From positions 13,033,001 to 13,097,000 of the forward strand of contig NC_046681.1 of NCBI RefSeq assembly GCF_009870125.1: a DNA stretch of 64,000 bases. The letters are read 5' to 3'. The notes beneath the pieces were generated by a model. It did not search any database. It was not told the DNA's origin and saw only the letters and a list, made by a program, of their open reading frames with translations. This stretch comes from Drosophila pseudoobscura. Taxonomy: Eukaryota > Arthropoda > Insecta > Diptera > Drosophilidae. Positions 1 through 14,499 of the stretch are shown one piece after another. Position 1 is the first letter of the stretch, and every line of letters begins with the position of its first letter. The position numbers were made by a program, and so were the translations under genes.

Positions 1-1329
1 CTGTTGGGGGATCTCTGTGGTGGTCTGGACACTAGTACCAGTTGTGCTGGTGGGCACAGAAATCACTGCAAGAAAACAGTTTAAAATAGATCAACAAATG
101 CCCGTGGACAGCTGTTGCCAGCGCCAACCCCCAAGCACAACAGCAGCAACCCCCTATCGAGTGTTCTGTTGTGATTCCGGATTCGTTGTCGTTGTCGTTG
201 TCCCTCTCTTTGTTTTGTTCCGCCTTGCTTGGTGGCAAAAACATTGACCTATTTCCCCCGATGCCTGCTCCAGATGTGAGTCGTTTCCAGCATCATTCGG
301 GACCTGCGCATTGTCCGCCTGCTTATATAATCCCAGCAGCATATACATTTTTCTGCCAATTCACATGGAAAATTCTACAATTTCAAGCCAGTTTTTCATT
401 CACCAGATTCTGTTTTCCCCCTCCTAAACTCCCTTTTGAGCAGTTAGATTAATTTTTTAAATTAATTATAACCTTTGTACACCAGAATGGTGGCCACCAG
501 ACACTGCAGCAGCAGACGATTCATTTTGATTATTTCCAATTGGTTTTTTTCCTTTGATTTTACTCTTTGCTTTTGATCTATAGCATTTTCGCACCGATAT
601 TTTAAATTTTTTGCTCGGATGCAGGAGAACTTTTTAAATTTTTTCTACGCTTGGGCTCTGAGCCACGAGACTTCACAGTTTGGCGGAAAAACACGAAATG
701 CAGCCAGCCCAGCTGCTGCTGCGAGACGAAAGTCGTTCCAGCTCTCGCATTTTGACAGATCAAGAGAGCAGCAGCCAATTTCTGACAGCTCACAATGGTC
801 CCGGTGGTAGGTCCCTCTAACATGGATTTTTTTGGGATTTGGTCGTTTAGTTTATCCAAAATTATAGCATACCCAAGAGGGGTATGCCTTCGATAATAGT
901 AAACATTATTTTAATAATTTAAAAATAATATAATTGTCTATTTTTCCTAGTATGTACATTCCACATGTAGGTTTTTATCATATACAAAATATATCATGAA
1001 AAAAGTATTCATTTGGAAAAACCAACATTAATATTATTAAAAATCTATAATTAACCAATATTATTGAAAAATTGTGCATTAATTTTAACAAAGATTTCCC
1101 TTTTATCCCTTTCGCATTAAGAATTTCTGCATATTGCTCTAGCCCTACCTGTAACGGTAATTTTCGGAAAGCATTTTTCGGCTGCTTTTTATGGCGCTTT
1201 TTCCAAACGGGGGTTGTGCTTGTGCAGCCCTCGCAGCAGAGCTTTTATGAGAGCATTGAAAAAGCTTTCACTATACGCTCGCTCGCTGGCATACAATTTT
1301 CCATCACCGCTCACGGGCAGAAGCAGAAG

Positions 1330-1691
1330 CAGTGAAAACGCACAGCACCGAGCACCGACGACTACGCACAGAGCCACGGGAAAAACTATCCAAAGCGCGC
1401 ACAAGCAAATACAAAAAATACAAAAGAAAAAAAACGCCAGTAAAACACGCACACACACTGAAAAAGTAGACACTTTTTTAGACGAAAATGTCTTCGGGGC
1501 AGCAAGAGTGTAACAAACATTTTGATTAAGCAATTAATTGAGCAAAGTGCAAGTGCAGTGGGTGGAAAATGTTTTAGATTCGGTTCGCTTACGGGTTCGG
1601 GTTCGGGTACGGGAACGGGAACGTGCTCGGGGTCGGGTACGGGTACGAGTACGGTACGGCGGGGGCGCATGTGAAAAGCGCGTAAAGAAAA
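1330..1691 (+). promoter_or_regulatory. Possible 5' UTR exon
   Basis: A stretch that lacks a convincing ORF ends in a good splice donor, GTAAGT at 1692. It could be the untranslated first exon of the gene whose start codon is at 2843, about 1.15 kb downstream. No transcript evidence is available and the 5' limit is arbitrary. Its GGGTACG repeats would then lie in the leader. Confidence 0.25.
1589..1662. repeat. GGGTACG/GGTTCG tandem repeat
   Basis: Degenerate 6-7 bp units (GGGTTCG, GGGTACG, GGAACG) are repeated about ten times. It is seen directly and no function is assigned. Confidence 0.7.
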
Positions 1692-1743
1692 GTAAGTGCC
1701 AGAAATTTGTGTATTAAAATAAATCAACTAACCAACTAAACGA

Positions 1744-1770
1744 TGCATACACACACACACACACACACCG
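1744..1770. repeat. CA microsatellite
   Basis: An almost pure run of about twelve CA dinucleotides, flanked by AT-rich sequence. Confidence 0.85.
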
Positions 1771-2842
1771 CGATTAGTGTATGTACGCCCGAGAGTGTAT
1801 AGTTCTCTGTGTGAGTGGGGCATCTGCAAAAGAAAGGGAAAAAGCGGAAGGTTTGATAAATTAATTGATATTGAACCATTTCGAAATACATCTGCGACAA
1901 AATGTCGAACTAGCAGATGCAAAAAAGAAACGTATACAAGTATCTCTCTTCTGTGTATATAGGGAAATGTATTTTTAGCCACTGTGAAAGAATTTAAATT
2001 GAATGCGAAAGACATAAAATTATGTGTGTGTCTGTCCGAGCGATTGAACATATTTTGATATCCAATAAATACTTGATATCCAACTACAAAAAAAAGAACA
2101 TATTTAGCATCTATAGGGATTTCGAAAGAAGGACAGACAGAGAGCGACAGACGTCAGTGCGATGAGCGAGAGAGGGAGAGAGGGAGCTCGCGCGTCAACA
2201 ATTTTCAAGCGTGTACACAAAAATCCAGCCAAGCGCATTGCCCGCAATAAATCCGAGACGAGACCCAGACCCAGACCAGCCGACAGACCCACCACCCAGC
2301 CACCCAACCACCCAACCACCCATCCACCCAACCAGGCCAGCCCGGCCACTTGATTAACGCCAATGCCAATTCAAACGCAGAAAATCTCTATAAAGTTCAG
2401 TTCCAGCATAGCAGAGAGCATGCGTTCTACCTGCCTGAGCTTTCGCTCTCTCCACCGCTCTCTCGGGCTCTCTGCGCCTCTCTCACAGGATGGCAAGACT
2501 TTGTTTTTGTCATTGACCTGTTGTGGGAAAAGATATGCCAATCCATCAAATATGTATGGAAAAAAGGATTTTCAATGAAAACGTAAGATTTTCAAATGTT
2601 GATAAATCTCAGGTATGTCAGATTTATCAGCAAGGACTTAATCGATATGGGGGGAGCACCACCGAAGGTAACAACTAGTTCTCTGTGCATGAATTCTTAA
2701 CAGCTGTGAGATATATCTAACGATCCATTAATCAATCAAGGAGAGCATATTCTGAACATCCTTTTATGGCTACTCATTGCAGGACATCCATAGTCAATTT
2801 TAAGTTAACTAGAATCAAACAGAGGCTTCACTCCGTCAAATC

Positions 2843-5800
2843 ATGGGCAACGTGTGCAGTTCCGGTCAGAAGAAAAAGAAGGACAAGGACAGTGGCTCCG
2901 AGAAGTCCGATGAGTGAGTGACTTCCGCATGCCTACGCTATAAGAAAATCCAACCTAATTTATTCTGCTTCCAGTTCCCCACCTTACCAGGAGGCAGACA
3001 AGAAGGATATACTGATATCCAATGATATGGGCAATGAGAAGCGAGCCCCACTAGCCGCTGTGGAGGCTCTGCCAGAGACGACCCCAGCGCCAGAGGCCAA
3101 TGGCAATCAGACACAGTCGGCAGCACAGCCGGCTCAGGCAAAGCCCGGTGCCACGGAAAAAGGTAAGTAGGGAGGACGATCGGCGGAACTTTGGAGAGGC
3201 GATCATACTGATACTGTATTTGTTAGACTCCAACACCACCACACCGCAGGGGGCGCTGGCGCCCAGCGATGTGGCCAATGCCAATCCGAGCATGGGAAAT
3301 CTCAGCATGCTCCAGGGCAAACCCCCGCCTGGCCGTAAGATCGAGCGGGACAAGAAGATTGTCATCTATATACTGGCTGACAACAGCACCGAGTACAAGA
3401 AGCATAAGCGCGTCATCTACAGCCTGTACAAACATTTCAAGAGCAAGTGCCAAAGCAGGGGATTCGACTTCATCATTGCCGATGTCCATGACAGCGAGGA
3501 GCATATTGAGCAGACCAACGGCAATGCCAAGAAGGATTTCTCCCGCCTGCAGGAGGTCAAGAGGTGGACGCAGACCCCGCTGGAGGCCCAGGGCGGCCAT
3601 GAAGAGGCCGCCAATTGCCTGTGCGAGATATCGCGCCATTCTGCCGGAGCGTATATCATACCCGTGCTCTTCCTGGGCTCCACCCTGGGCACACCGATGC
3701 TGCCGCTGACGATCGAGAGTCAGGACTTCACTTCGGTGCTGGGTACCGCCAGCGATGCCGAAAAACTGCTTCTCGAGAAGTGGTACACCATTGACAATTC
3801 TTACCAGCCGATGTGCCATCGCCTTTACACACAGCAGATCGACCCGTACTCCACTCAGGCGAACGGGGAGCTGAACGAGCTGCTTGCCGTGCTGCTGCGC
3901 CTCTTCTCGGAGGACGTCAAGGACTCCTATCTGACCACGGTGGTGGAGCAGGAGATCAACAATACGGTGCTGATGAGCCAGGAGCTTGCCAAGCGCTGCA
4001 TATGGATACAGACGGGTGCCCACTACTCCCGGGCGCCGGAGAATGCCAGCCAGCTGGAGCTGGAGGTGCTGCGTCGCATCACCCGCATCTATGCGGAGCT
4101 CAAGAGTCAGCTGTGCGAGAAAAATCTGATTCGCCTGCTGCCCACCATGAACATCCTGGACGAGGAGCTGTCGGCCGTTATCGAGAGTCTGCTGGACAAG
4201 TCGCTGGCCGCCATCTTCGAGGAGCATCAGCAGAAGAGCAGTATACCCTACAACACGCTGGGCGTGGACAGGGTCCTGCTCGAGGAGCTCCAGCTCATCG
4301 GCCACTACTCCAAACTGCTTGCCCAAAACTCTGCCAATTTCGACATCATGAACGATGTGAAGCGCTACATACGCGACTCCAACGCTCAACCCCTGGTCGT
4401 GTCCGGCGATCGGGGGAGTGGCAAGAGTGTGCTCGTCTCCAAGATAATGGAAAATGTGCATCGCTGGAAGCCAGAGGCCCAGCTGATATTAAGGTAGGCC
4501 CAGTACCAATATCATGATCAGGGCCAAGCTCCTACTAACATTTCCACATTCCACAACAGATATGCCAACCTTAGTGCTCGCTCATCGGATCTCACCTCGC
4601 TGCTGGGTTCCATGGCCAATCAGATGTCGGTGCTGGAGACGGGCCAACAGTGCCAGGTGCCACACGTAAGTAAATGAACAGCTTGAATAATCGAGAGTTA
4701 TCATCTGAAAAATCCATTCCATCCACAGACCCTCGAGGGCTATGCCGGAGTCATTCGGGATATTCTGGCACGCCAGCAGCGCCTCTTTGTCCTCATAATC
4801 GATGGAGTGGACGAGCTGCAGCGTGATGCGGCATTGGACTGGCTGCCACTGCAGCTGGGCAACTCGAAGCTCATCCTGACCGTCAGCGAGCTGGAGGCAG
4901 AGCAAAAGGGGGAGGAGGCGGAGCAGGATGAAGATTCCTTTGATATGCTCGGCGCGCTGGCGCAGCTGGGCATACCGCAGCGCTGCTTTCTGCGCCTACG
5001 CCAGTTTACTGAGCGCCAGTGGCACGATATACTCAGCTCCGGAGGCGGCGACTTCTACGCGGCCAACGGAGCCCTCAAGTTGCCCGACGAATGGAAATCG
5101 CTGCACGGCAAGACGCCCTACCATGCCAAGTCGCTGTGGTGGCTGGCATGGCTGGGGCATGTGGCGCAGCCGATCAGTGAGATCGGCGACATCTCCAGTC
5201 GGATACTGCAGGTGCTGGAGACGAAGTTTTCGGCGGATCAGGTGGAGTTGCTGCTGCTGATAGTGCGGCTGTCGCCGTGGGGCATCAGGGAGAGCGACTG
5301 CCTGGGTGTTTTCCAAAAGATGACGCAGCTGGAGGCGCAGGTCGCCTTCAAGATATGGTCCAAGTTCTGCTGGCTGATGGGACCAATGCTATTAGGTCTT
5401 AAGAATATTAGGATAGCTGACAGAAGCTTTGGACGTGCCGTCCTGGCGAGGTATGCGCAGAAGCAGTGGCTGGTACATGAAGCGCTGCGGGACTACTTCG
5501 ATCGGCAGGACAGCGAGTTCAAGGGTAGCCAGGGTGCCAACACGTAAGTTTCCAGGCTCTTGCACACACAGGATTCGCCTTCTGTTATATCAAGAATCTC
5601 ACATTGCAGCTACAATTACCAGAAGTACTTAAAACTGCCTTATCATCACTTCTGTGCCGTGATTGAGGACAAGCCGGCGGCGCACAAGATCGACATACTC
5701 TTCAATTGCTTTTACTTTACGGACCTCCAATGGATTGCCAACAAGGTGCATGCCACTGGGCCGAATCATCTGATGCACGACATCCTTCATGCCGAGTGGC

Positions 5801-7426
5801 TAGCCTCCGTTGGCAGCGATGGATCCACCGGCTATGTGCATATCAATTTCCTCAAACAGTTTGTCGTCCAGTATCTGCACGAGCTGAGCTACGACGGCCA
5901 ACAGTTCTATACGCTTATGAAGTACTATCTGAAGACGAGCTTTAGGGAGTCGCCCGCCCTCAAGGACGATCAGAAGATACGCTCCTGGTGGGAGTACACC
6001 AATGAGCTAGAGTTTGCCTTCCTCGAGATACTCAATGCGGACCTAGACACCGAGAATGGCAACGAGAGGCCAGAGCAGGCCGATGGTGCTGGTGACAGCG
6101 ATGCTCCGGCTGTTGCTCCTGTCAAGGGCTACGATCTGCTGATGAATCTACCCCAGCCGGGCTGCTATGTGGCCTCTATGTGCACGGAACGGGCCGAGAT
6201 CTGCATCTGGGATGTCAAGAACTGCTGTCGCATCAGAGAGCTCCAGGGCATACAGCAGCCGACGGCGATGTGTCCCGTTGGCAGCTACGAGGCGGCAGTG
6301 CTTTGTCGCCGCGAGATTCGTGTCATCAATCTTGATGAGGGAAAGTTTAAGGTGAGTCTTTCATCTGAAATCTTTACTCAAAGTCGTGTGATTGATGATG
6401 CGCTCCTTTCCGTGATCAGGTCACACTCAAGGGCGTGATGAACCAGAAGATGCCCTACTTCGGTCTTCATGATCAGAATCATTTGGTGTGCCTCTCTCGT
6501 AATCGGATGTACGTGAATCTCATGAATCTTGATTCGGGGGATTGTGTGACCACCTTTAAGGCTGGCGAAGATCGTTTCCTCAACTCCTTGCTGGTCTCCG
6601 GAGATGGGCGGTAAGTGGTATACGTTTGAATCGTTTGAATCTTGAGTGGAAACATTATTTATCTGCAGCATCCTTGTCTGTGGCGATGAGACACAGAAGC
6701 CCTTCCCTCTGCTCGTCTGGCATCTGTCGCAGCGGAAGCTGCTCTACGATCTCCGCATACCCCACCATGACTTTATGACCTCACTCTCGGCCATTACCCA
6801 TGAGGGTTCCTATGTGTGCGTGGTGGCCAAGGAGCTGAATGAGCCGACAACACCGAACTTCATTGTGGTGTATGATCTTCAGAGTGGAACTCTGTTCAAG
6901 AAGTGGAAGCCAAGCTGCAATACCGTCTCCCTGGCCATATCGCAGCTGAATGCCTGTGTTATAGCTGGTCTAGAAGATGCCAAAATAGTCATCTGGGATC
7001 TGGTCACAGGCAACTGCAAGTCCACTTTGATTGGCCACAATGCACCGGTGACTTTCTTGAAACTGGATCCACTCGGCAAGGTGCTGGTCTCCTATGACAA
7101 GGAGGGACGCGACAGTGCCATACGCATGTGGGAACTGAACTCAGGTGGGTCTTTGTCTTTACAATTTCTTATGCAGTTTTTCTACATTGCTCATTTTTGT
7201 GGCAGCCAAATCGCTGGCAGTTTTCAAGCCACCCGCGCAGGTGAGCACCTGCGAGATACTGCCCAACGGAGCCTATGTCGTTCTGGCCCTCAAAGATCGC
7301 AATGCTCTGCTTACGTTGGCGCTGAAGAACTACGGCGGCGGCTCCGGCGACGCTCTAGAGGATGACTGTGGCACATTGTATGGCAATCCAGATAACCAGC
7401 ACAAAGTTTTCGACTTGAGTAATTAA
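2843..7426 (+). CDS. NACHT/WD40 repeat STAND-type ATPase (NWD-like)
   Basis: Nine exons: 2843-2913, 2975-3162, 3227-4493, 4560-4665, 4729-5543, 5610-6351, 6420-6610, 6669-7144 and 7206-7426. They sum to 1358 codons plus stop. The protein begins MGNVCSS, which fits N-myristoylation at Gly2 with Cys5 as a possible palmitoylation site, so membrane tethering is likely (inference). Residues about 120-260 look like the N-terminal domain found ahead of NACHT in NWD1/NWD2-like proteins. Walker A is GDRGSGKS at 480-487, and a Walker B-type IIDGVDE ends near residue 573. From about residue 1000 there are WD40-type blades with WD dipeptides (CIWDV, VIWDL). The architecture matches vertebrate NWD1/NWD2, STAND scaffold ATPases, and length is somewhat shorter. 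I do not recall a reliable fly symbol. The long antisense frame opposite exon 3 is a shadow. Confidence 0.88.
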
Positions 7427-7692
7427 ATTAAATCAATTAAAGTTAGTTATCATTATTCAAATTATAAATGAAGCTCCTCCTACAAGAAAGGAAACCAAAG
7501 GAAAACAGAATTTTGAACTATTATAAATACGGCAAACAAATTTCTCATGCATAATTCATTAGTTGTATGTAAAATTCTTTAAACAAATCTTACCAAATGT
7601 ACAAACAATGCAAAGAAAATCCAAAGAAATTATTAATTTAAAAATCCACTCAGTCCGGCGCATGTTTCATTTATGGTCTCTTGACTTCTTGC

Positions 7693-8974
<1,282 letters not shown>

Positions 8975-11900
8975 ATGGCCAAGAAAATACCATTTAATGT
9001 AGTATTTGCCTCAGGTAAACAAGCGGCGCCATGGAATACTCCCAAGCATAACAATTCATTTTACCTGCTATACTTTCTTAATATAATTTTGTTTATTTTG
9101 TGTTTTGTTATATGATTTTTTTTTCTTTCATTTTGTTTTAGCGACTGCTGCTGTTCTGCATGTAAGCATCCGTTCACCGCCCCGCCCCCTTTAACCGTGT
9201 CGTATTCGCATTTGGGTGCACTTGAGAAATCAATACAGCACGCAAAAACTATGTGCGTCTGGTTCAGAGGGAAGTTAGATATTAAAGAGAATTTCAGATA
9301 GACTTAAAGACATTATGGAAACCAGATTAGTTTGGGGAGTGGGGAACCAAGGCAAATTTAAAATGCCACAGTTCCAGATAATTTGTTATGGAACCTTGCA
9401 CAAAGAATCGAGATAGCTAGCTACCAACTATACCCTAGATCAAGTCTAAACATGAAAAAGAACTACCTTGTGTTTTGTTTCTTATAAAAAATTGAGTGAC
9501 ATTAGCTTTGAAAGGGTCTAAACCCACTGCAACCACCATATATCATGGTCATTTTGACAGATTGTCATAATATGTCTGGCTCTTTCGGTGTCTGCATATT
9601 CAATTAGAGATGCGGACATGGATTTACTATTGGCACTGGGCCAAGCGTTTTATTTTGATAGATACTCCCAAATAGCCTCCGTAGCCTTTCCCTTTGCCTT
9701 CAGCAGATGTGACAGAGTTATTTACTTGACCTTCTCCTGCTTTTTCTGCCGCCTATACTTCAGCTTGCTCAACAGCGATGAAACGGGGGAAATGATGGTC
9801 AAAACATAGACCAACGATGTGACCAGCATCATGCCGGGAATGAAGTCATTGTCCACATGTTTCGTGAAGAATTTCGAGTAGTAACCCAGGTAGATGGCTC
9901 CCATGCCCAGGGAATAGGTGACCAGGCCGAACAGATTGTGGCGGAAACGCAGCTCCGAGGGGGGGAACAACTTTAGGGCCAACTTTGGCTGGAAATAGTT
10001 GGCCAGACCACCCACAATACTGGCGGCGCAAAAAAAGGTAGCAGCAGAGCCTGCAGCACAAGAAACATACATCGATTAGCGCCAACAAGTCAATGAGACA
10101 CAAAGTTTAACCGAAAGCCACTCACCAACTCTCCCATGCCAGGTGTTGAAGTGAACCTCCTTGTTGGAGAACTTGCCCAGGCCCCCCAGTAGGACCATTG
10201 CGCCGCCGATGATTTGCAGAATGCCATGGAAACGCGACTTGTTGCGGTGTGACAGCCAGCGGGTGATGGGGTTAACCTTATAGTGGGACATCATGGCCTG
10301 GGCGATAAGGACGTGGAACTGTCCCAAGAGAAGTGAACAGAATAATTAGTTGGATCGATAAGATAATCGCTGATATGACGGCATGTCCACTTTGAAAAGT
10401 GGTCATTATAGTGTTCAGGTTCTTGTCAAGGTGGTACTCACACCAATTCCGGTCATAAACATGTGCATTGCCGTATCCTTGAAGTCCAGGCTGCGGGCCA
10501 GGACAAAGAAGAAGGTGGCCACCAAGAAGATCAGCATATGATTAATGCTGTTCAAGAGACTTTGTACCTGCAGCCAGGCGGTGGCTCCGGTGGATCCCTC
10601 TGCCATGATTTTTTGCTTAAATTTGTTGCGCAGAGCGACTAAAGAGCGACTAAATCCACACAAGGCTGGCACGTTGCTTAAATACAAAACAGAACAAACA
10701 ATTTGGAAGTGAGTTCGAAGAGAATTGTCGCCATTCCGACGATTGGATACCCTCTAACCAGATTAATATGTAGAACAAAGCCCACGCGGACTATCTAAAC
10801 AACGCTAATTATATAGATACTCGATGGGATCAGTACATAACAGCCAAGGTATATTGTAGTACCACAATCCAAGGGACGAAAAACGGACATGCAGCAGTGA
10901 CTATGAACAAACGAACATACCCTTGCACTCCATTTGTAATTTGTACAGAAAGAGCAGAGAGATAAGCGTTTTTAGGTGTGCGTGGCTCACACTAAGAGAG
11001 AGGCACTAAAGAGAGCGTACTCTTCGAGCAGCTGTTGAGCTGCTCAGCCGCTCTCCCGTCGACTGCACAGTAATGCTGACTTTGAAATTTTGTTGATATT
11101 TTTAGATGAGGATGTCAACTTTCCGGCCAGCGAACTGAATACACATGGACCCACTGTGCACGGCTGGAGGAGTACGGTGGACGGCAGCTTGACCACGCAT
11201 GATATAATTCTACGTTTCCAGCAGCCGGCGAAGATCTACCGCATACAACTGCTAGCCCACCAGTATCTCATACGTAAGTTGAAGTGCAAAGTTTTCTTAT
11301 GAAGGAACGGAACGGAACTGATGATATTCTCTTTCCATCGACAGCTGAGAAAGTTGAGCTCTGGCTGCACTATTCACCCAAGTCTTTGCCCAGCACCCCG
11401 TCGTCGCAATACTTTGATTTCCTTGGTTTTGTGGCTCTGGCCGATAATGCCAACACAAACTACAAGTCCCGGGAGCTGCAGAGCGTTACCGTCACGCCGA
11501 GGCGGGGCACACATCTGAAGCTGCGCCTCATCGGATCCCAAGACAATGAGTACAACAGAACGGGGCAGATCTCTCTGCTGGCCGTCAATGTGCTGGGCGA
11601 GGACCTGGACGTGGGCACTGGTAGCAATGGCAACGGCAACGGGAATGGCGAGGATCACATTGGCAGCGAGGCCCCACCCCTGGACACGGCCACCGGGGAA
11701 TTGGCGCTGGCCTCCATTTGTGATGACCTGCTCTTCTCCATGTACGTGGAGGAGTCCATTGTGAAGTACATTAGGGAACTGGAACAGCGTAAAACTCTGG
11801 CGGTCAGCTCGGAAAGATTTGAATACGCCCGGAAGCTGAAGCTCTGCATGACAGCACTGCGGACGGCGGGAGAGCGTTTGGGACGCTATTCGCTGGCCAA

Positions 11901-14499
11901 AAGACAAGCGGTGCAGCAGGAGGACTTCACTACAGCCAAGCTAAGGAAGGAGCAGATGGAAATGTATCGAGCATCTGTTCTCAGGCAGCTGCAAGTGCAG
12001 CAGCTCCTGGAGTCCCAGGGCGTCCAGAGCACGAATGATCAGAGCTGTGAGATCTATGCCGGAGGAAAGCCCAGTCTGCCGCCAGCTCCGAGCCTTCAGG
12101 AAGTAGCTCACGCCTTGGCTGAGGCGGCCCTAAGTCCCAAGAGCATTACCAGCCAGAGTCAGGACGATAAATCTTCGACAGACGGTTCTTTGGGACAGGC
12201 TAGCAATGAGAGTGTGGTGGCCGTGCCAGCGTCATCTGTCCCAGCCCCAACAGTACCATCAGCCCTGCATGCCACGCCCACACATACTGGTGGTTGGCGG
12301 AAGTCCCATGACGAGATACCTCAATCGCCGCGCCTACCATCGCGCCACAGTTCGCCCATGTGCAGCCGGCAGGGATCCCTGCGGCGACGCAACAAGAGTG
12401 TTCCGCGCAACTCATACGAGGACTACGAGGAGCGCGCCATACCTACATTAAGACAGTGAGTAACGCAGTGCAACTTTATTATAGGCAATTCTTGTGCGTA
12501 GATAAGGTTTAAACAAATAACTGTCAATACTTTAGATATCTATCGATGTGTTGCATGATAGACCATCGAGAGTCGATGTTTTGAAATCTTTTGTTGATTG
12601 ATGTACGTTTTACTTTCTTTTTTCTAATGCGTTTCTAACCGTAAACGTAAACTGTAAACCGTAAACCTTGCCATTCCGTAACCACAAAACAAAAATCGTT
12701 AAGTTCAAATACTAATGAATTTTTAAGGGAGTGCCAAGGCAATGCCCTGCTGGAAGCCGATCCAAACCGGGGACGTTCGCGCCTCAACGATCGCGAACGT
12801 CGCCAGGCAGCCCTTCCCATTCTGGTCTTTGGCAGTGAGCTGGTAAGAATATTTTCACCCACGACAATTCAGAAAACATTATTTAAGTTAAATGTTTCGT
12901 TTAGGTGGAGCAATTCTATTCGCGGCAGTTTCAGGATCGAGAGGATGGTTTGATGAGACTGCGAAACTTTCTAAAGGAGCTGGAGGTGGTAGAGGTACCC
13001 AGCAATGAGCACGCAGCCAGTCCGAATAAGGTGGCACGCAGTGCTGCCCTGCTGCTTCATCGAGCCGTGCGAGACGCAGTCTATTCCGTCTTTAGCCAGG
13101 CCACAGAAACGGTCCGCGTCCTGTTTCTGGAATATGTGCCAGGACGTGTGTCGCCCAGTGAGGTTGCACGCTGTGTGGACCGCCTGCTGCCCGAGCTGCT
13201 GGCCAAGTCCGGCGATCCTTCGGCCCGCCTGCACACCCTGGCCCAGCACACCATACTCAGCATTGCCGCCTGTCCGGAAGTAGCCGAGCAGAGTCTGGTG
13301 GCTCCGGCCCTCTCACGCAGCGTAGGCTCCGGCACCCATCAGCGTTTGGCCATGAGCCGCCTTCAAATGCTCGAGCAGTTGGTGCACACCCAGGGCATCA
13401 GCACGGACAAGCACAGTGGACTGACCTGCCGGGCACTCTCAGAATGCGGCTGTTCTGGTATCCATCATCCAGCCGAGCCCGTGCGCAAGGTGGCAGAACG
13501 CATTCTCCTACTTGTCTACAAGATCAATCCTCGCATGGTGCGCAAGCAGCTGCCTCCCGACGACGACATCACTCGTCGCAATCTCCTCTACAGACAACTG
13601 TTCACCGAATTTGACAAGCTGGACCTGGACCGCAAGCAGGAGCTGCTCGAGGCCAGCAAATATGTGGGGGGACACAGTTCCGGAGATGCAGCCACTCCAC
13701 CGACAGACAAGCCCACAACCAGCTCGGATGCCTCGCGTCTGCTTAAGAGTAAAAGCGGCCAGGGGCTGGGCCTTGCTGCCAGTTCCAGCAACGGATATGC
13801 CAGTTGCAACGGAAAACAGCAATACAATGAGCAGCTGAAACGTTCCATGCTATCCGCATCGAATTCTCGAAAGGGGTCTGCCTCCAATTCGGAATCCACC
13901 GAGGACAACACACCCAAGATGTACGTAATGAGAGCTGCCTTTCCTTTTTTTAAGTGGTAATACATAGATCTTATTCTTTCAGACATTGTCCTTTTTGTAA
14001 CTGGTCGTGTGCTGGCAGTGATGCCACCCAACTGGATCGACACTACTGGAAGGCCTGTCCGTTTCTCACCAAGTGCCCACAATGCAGTCAAGTGCTAGAG
14101 GTAGCTGCGCTCAACTATCACCTGACTAGTAAGTAAAAGAAACCAGACATCCATCGGATCCAATGGGTTGATATTCATTTTATTGCACAGCGGAATGCGA
14201 TGCCAAGGAGAGTTATGTGGTCTGCACCCGCTGTACGGAATCGGTGCACAAGCAGCTCTACGAGCTGCATCAGATGGAGGATTATTGTCGTGGTAAGAAT
14301 GCGCATTTAACCAGTCTATTACGATCGTTTAATATTGATAATGTTACGCTCTTTAGAACTGAAAACTGGTGCGGCTCGGTGTCCACTCTGCCATGACGAT
14401 GTGCACTTACCTGTGGATGGCGGCTGGAAGTTGCATCTCCTTAGCGCCGCCGGGTGTCCCGGGAATATACGCAAAAAAAATCCAAAGAAATCAAACTGA
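8975..14499 (+). CDS. Cep104: Centrosomal protein 104 homologue
   Basis: Eight exons: 8975-9014, 11106-11273, 11345-12455, 12728-12842, 12905-13920, 13983-14128, 14191-14292 and 14357-14499, total 946 codons. The N terminus is a jelly-roll domain (PFNVVFASDEDVNFPASEL; residues 1 to about 150). A charged helical stretch (about 215-310, likely coiled coil) and a Ser/Pro-rich linker with an SPRLPSR-type segment follow. A helical TOG-like region spans about 479-720 (VEQFYSRQFQDREDG onward). Paired Cys/His zinc-finger modules from about 817 are HCPFCNWSC, CPQC, CTRC and CPLC. This is the CEP104 order, a ciliary-tip and centriole protein that binds tubulin. The 2.1 kb first intron houses an antisense gene. 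The 13-codon first exon was chosen because MAKKIPFNVVFAS completes the jelly-roll and its phase fits exon 2. Confidence 0.93.
9722..10606 (-). CDS. Cytochrome b561-domain membrane protein, nested
   Basis: Three exons on the minus strand (10442-10606, 10126-10318, 9722-10050) give 228 codons. The gene lies wholly inside Cep104 intron 1, antisense to it. About six hydrophobic segments are visible. Candidate haem-ligand histidines occur in RFHGILQIIGG, NTWHGRVG and RFRHNLFGLVTY, with a basic C-terminal tail (KYRRQKKQEKVK). This fits the CYB561D2 branch of trans-membrane cytochromes b561, which pass electrons across vesicle membranes. D. melanogaster has two such genes in this chromosomal region (CG10165 and CG10337 as I recall), and a second copy lies at 31.3 kb here. 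The start MAEGSTG is the first ATG in the frame; the open frame extends upstream without one. Confidence 0.88.

Larger units (their letters stand above)
1..2842. other. Non-coding upstream region
   Basis: No exon with convincing protein sequence is visible on either strand; the open frames here overlap each other and are low in complexity. The stretch holds a GGGTACG/GGTTCG-type tandem run (about 1589-1662), a CA run (about 1747-1770) and CCACCCAA-type repeats (about 2282-2335). It probably contains promoter and 5' UTR sequence of the NACHT/WD40 gene that starts at 2843. That is inferred from position only. Confidence 0.5.

Noticed and set aside
3223-4461. 412-codon open frame antisense to the NACHT/WD40 exon 3
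   Set aside because: Low-information sequence rich in Leu, Gln and His, a mirror of GC-rich codons in the sense gene. No domain is seen, and the sense strand gives a clear family match.
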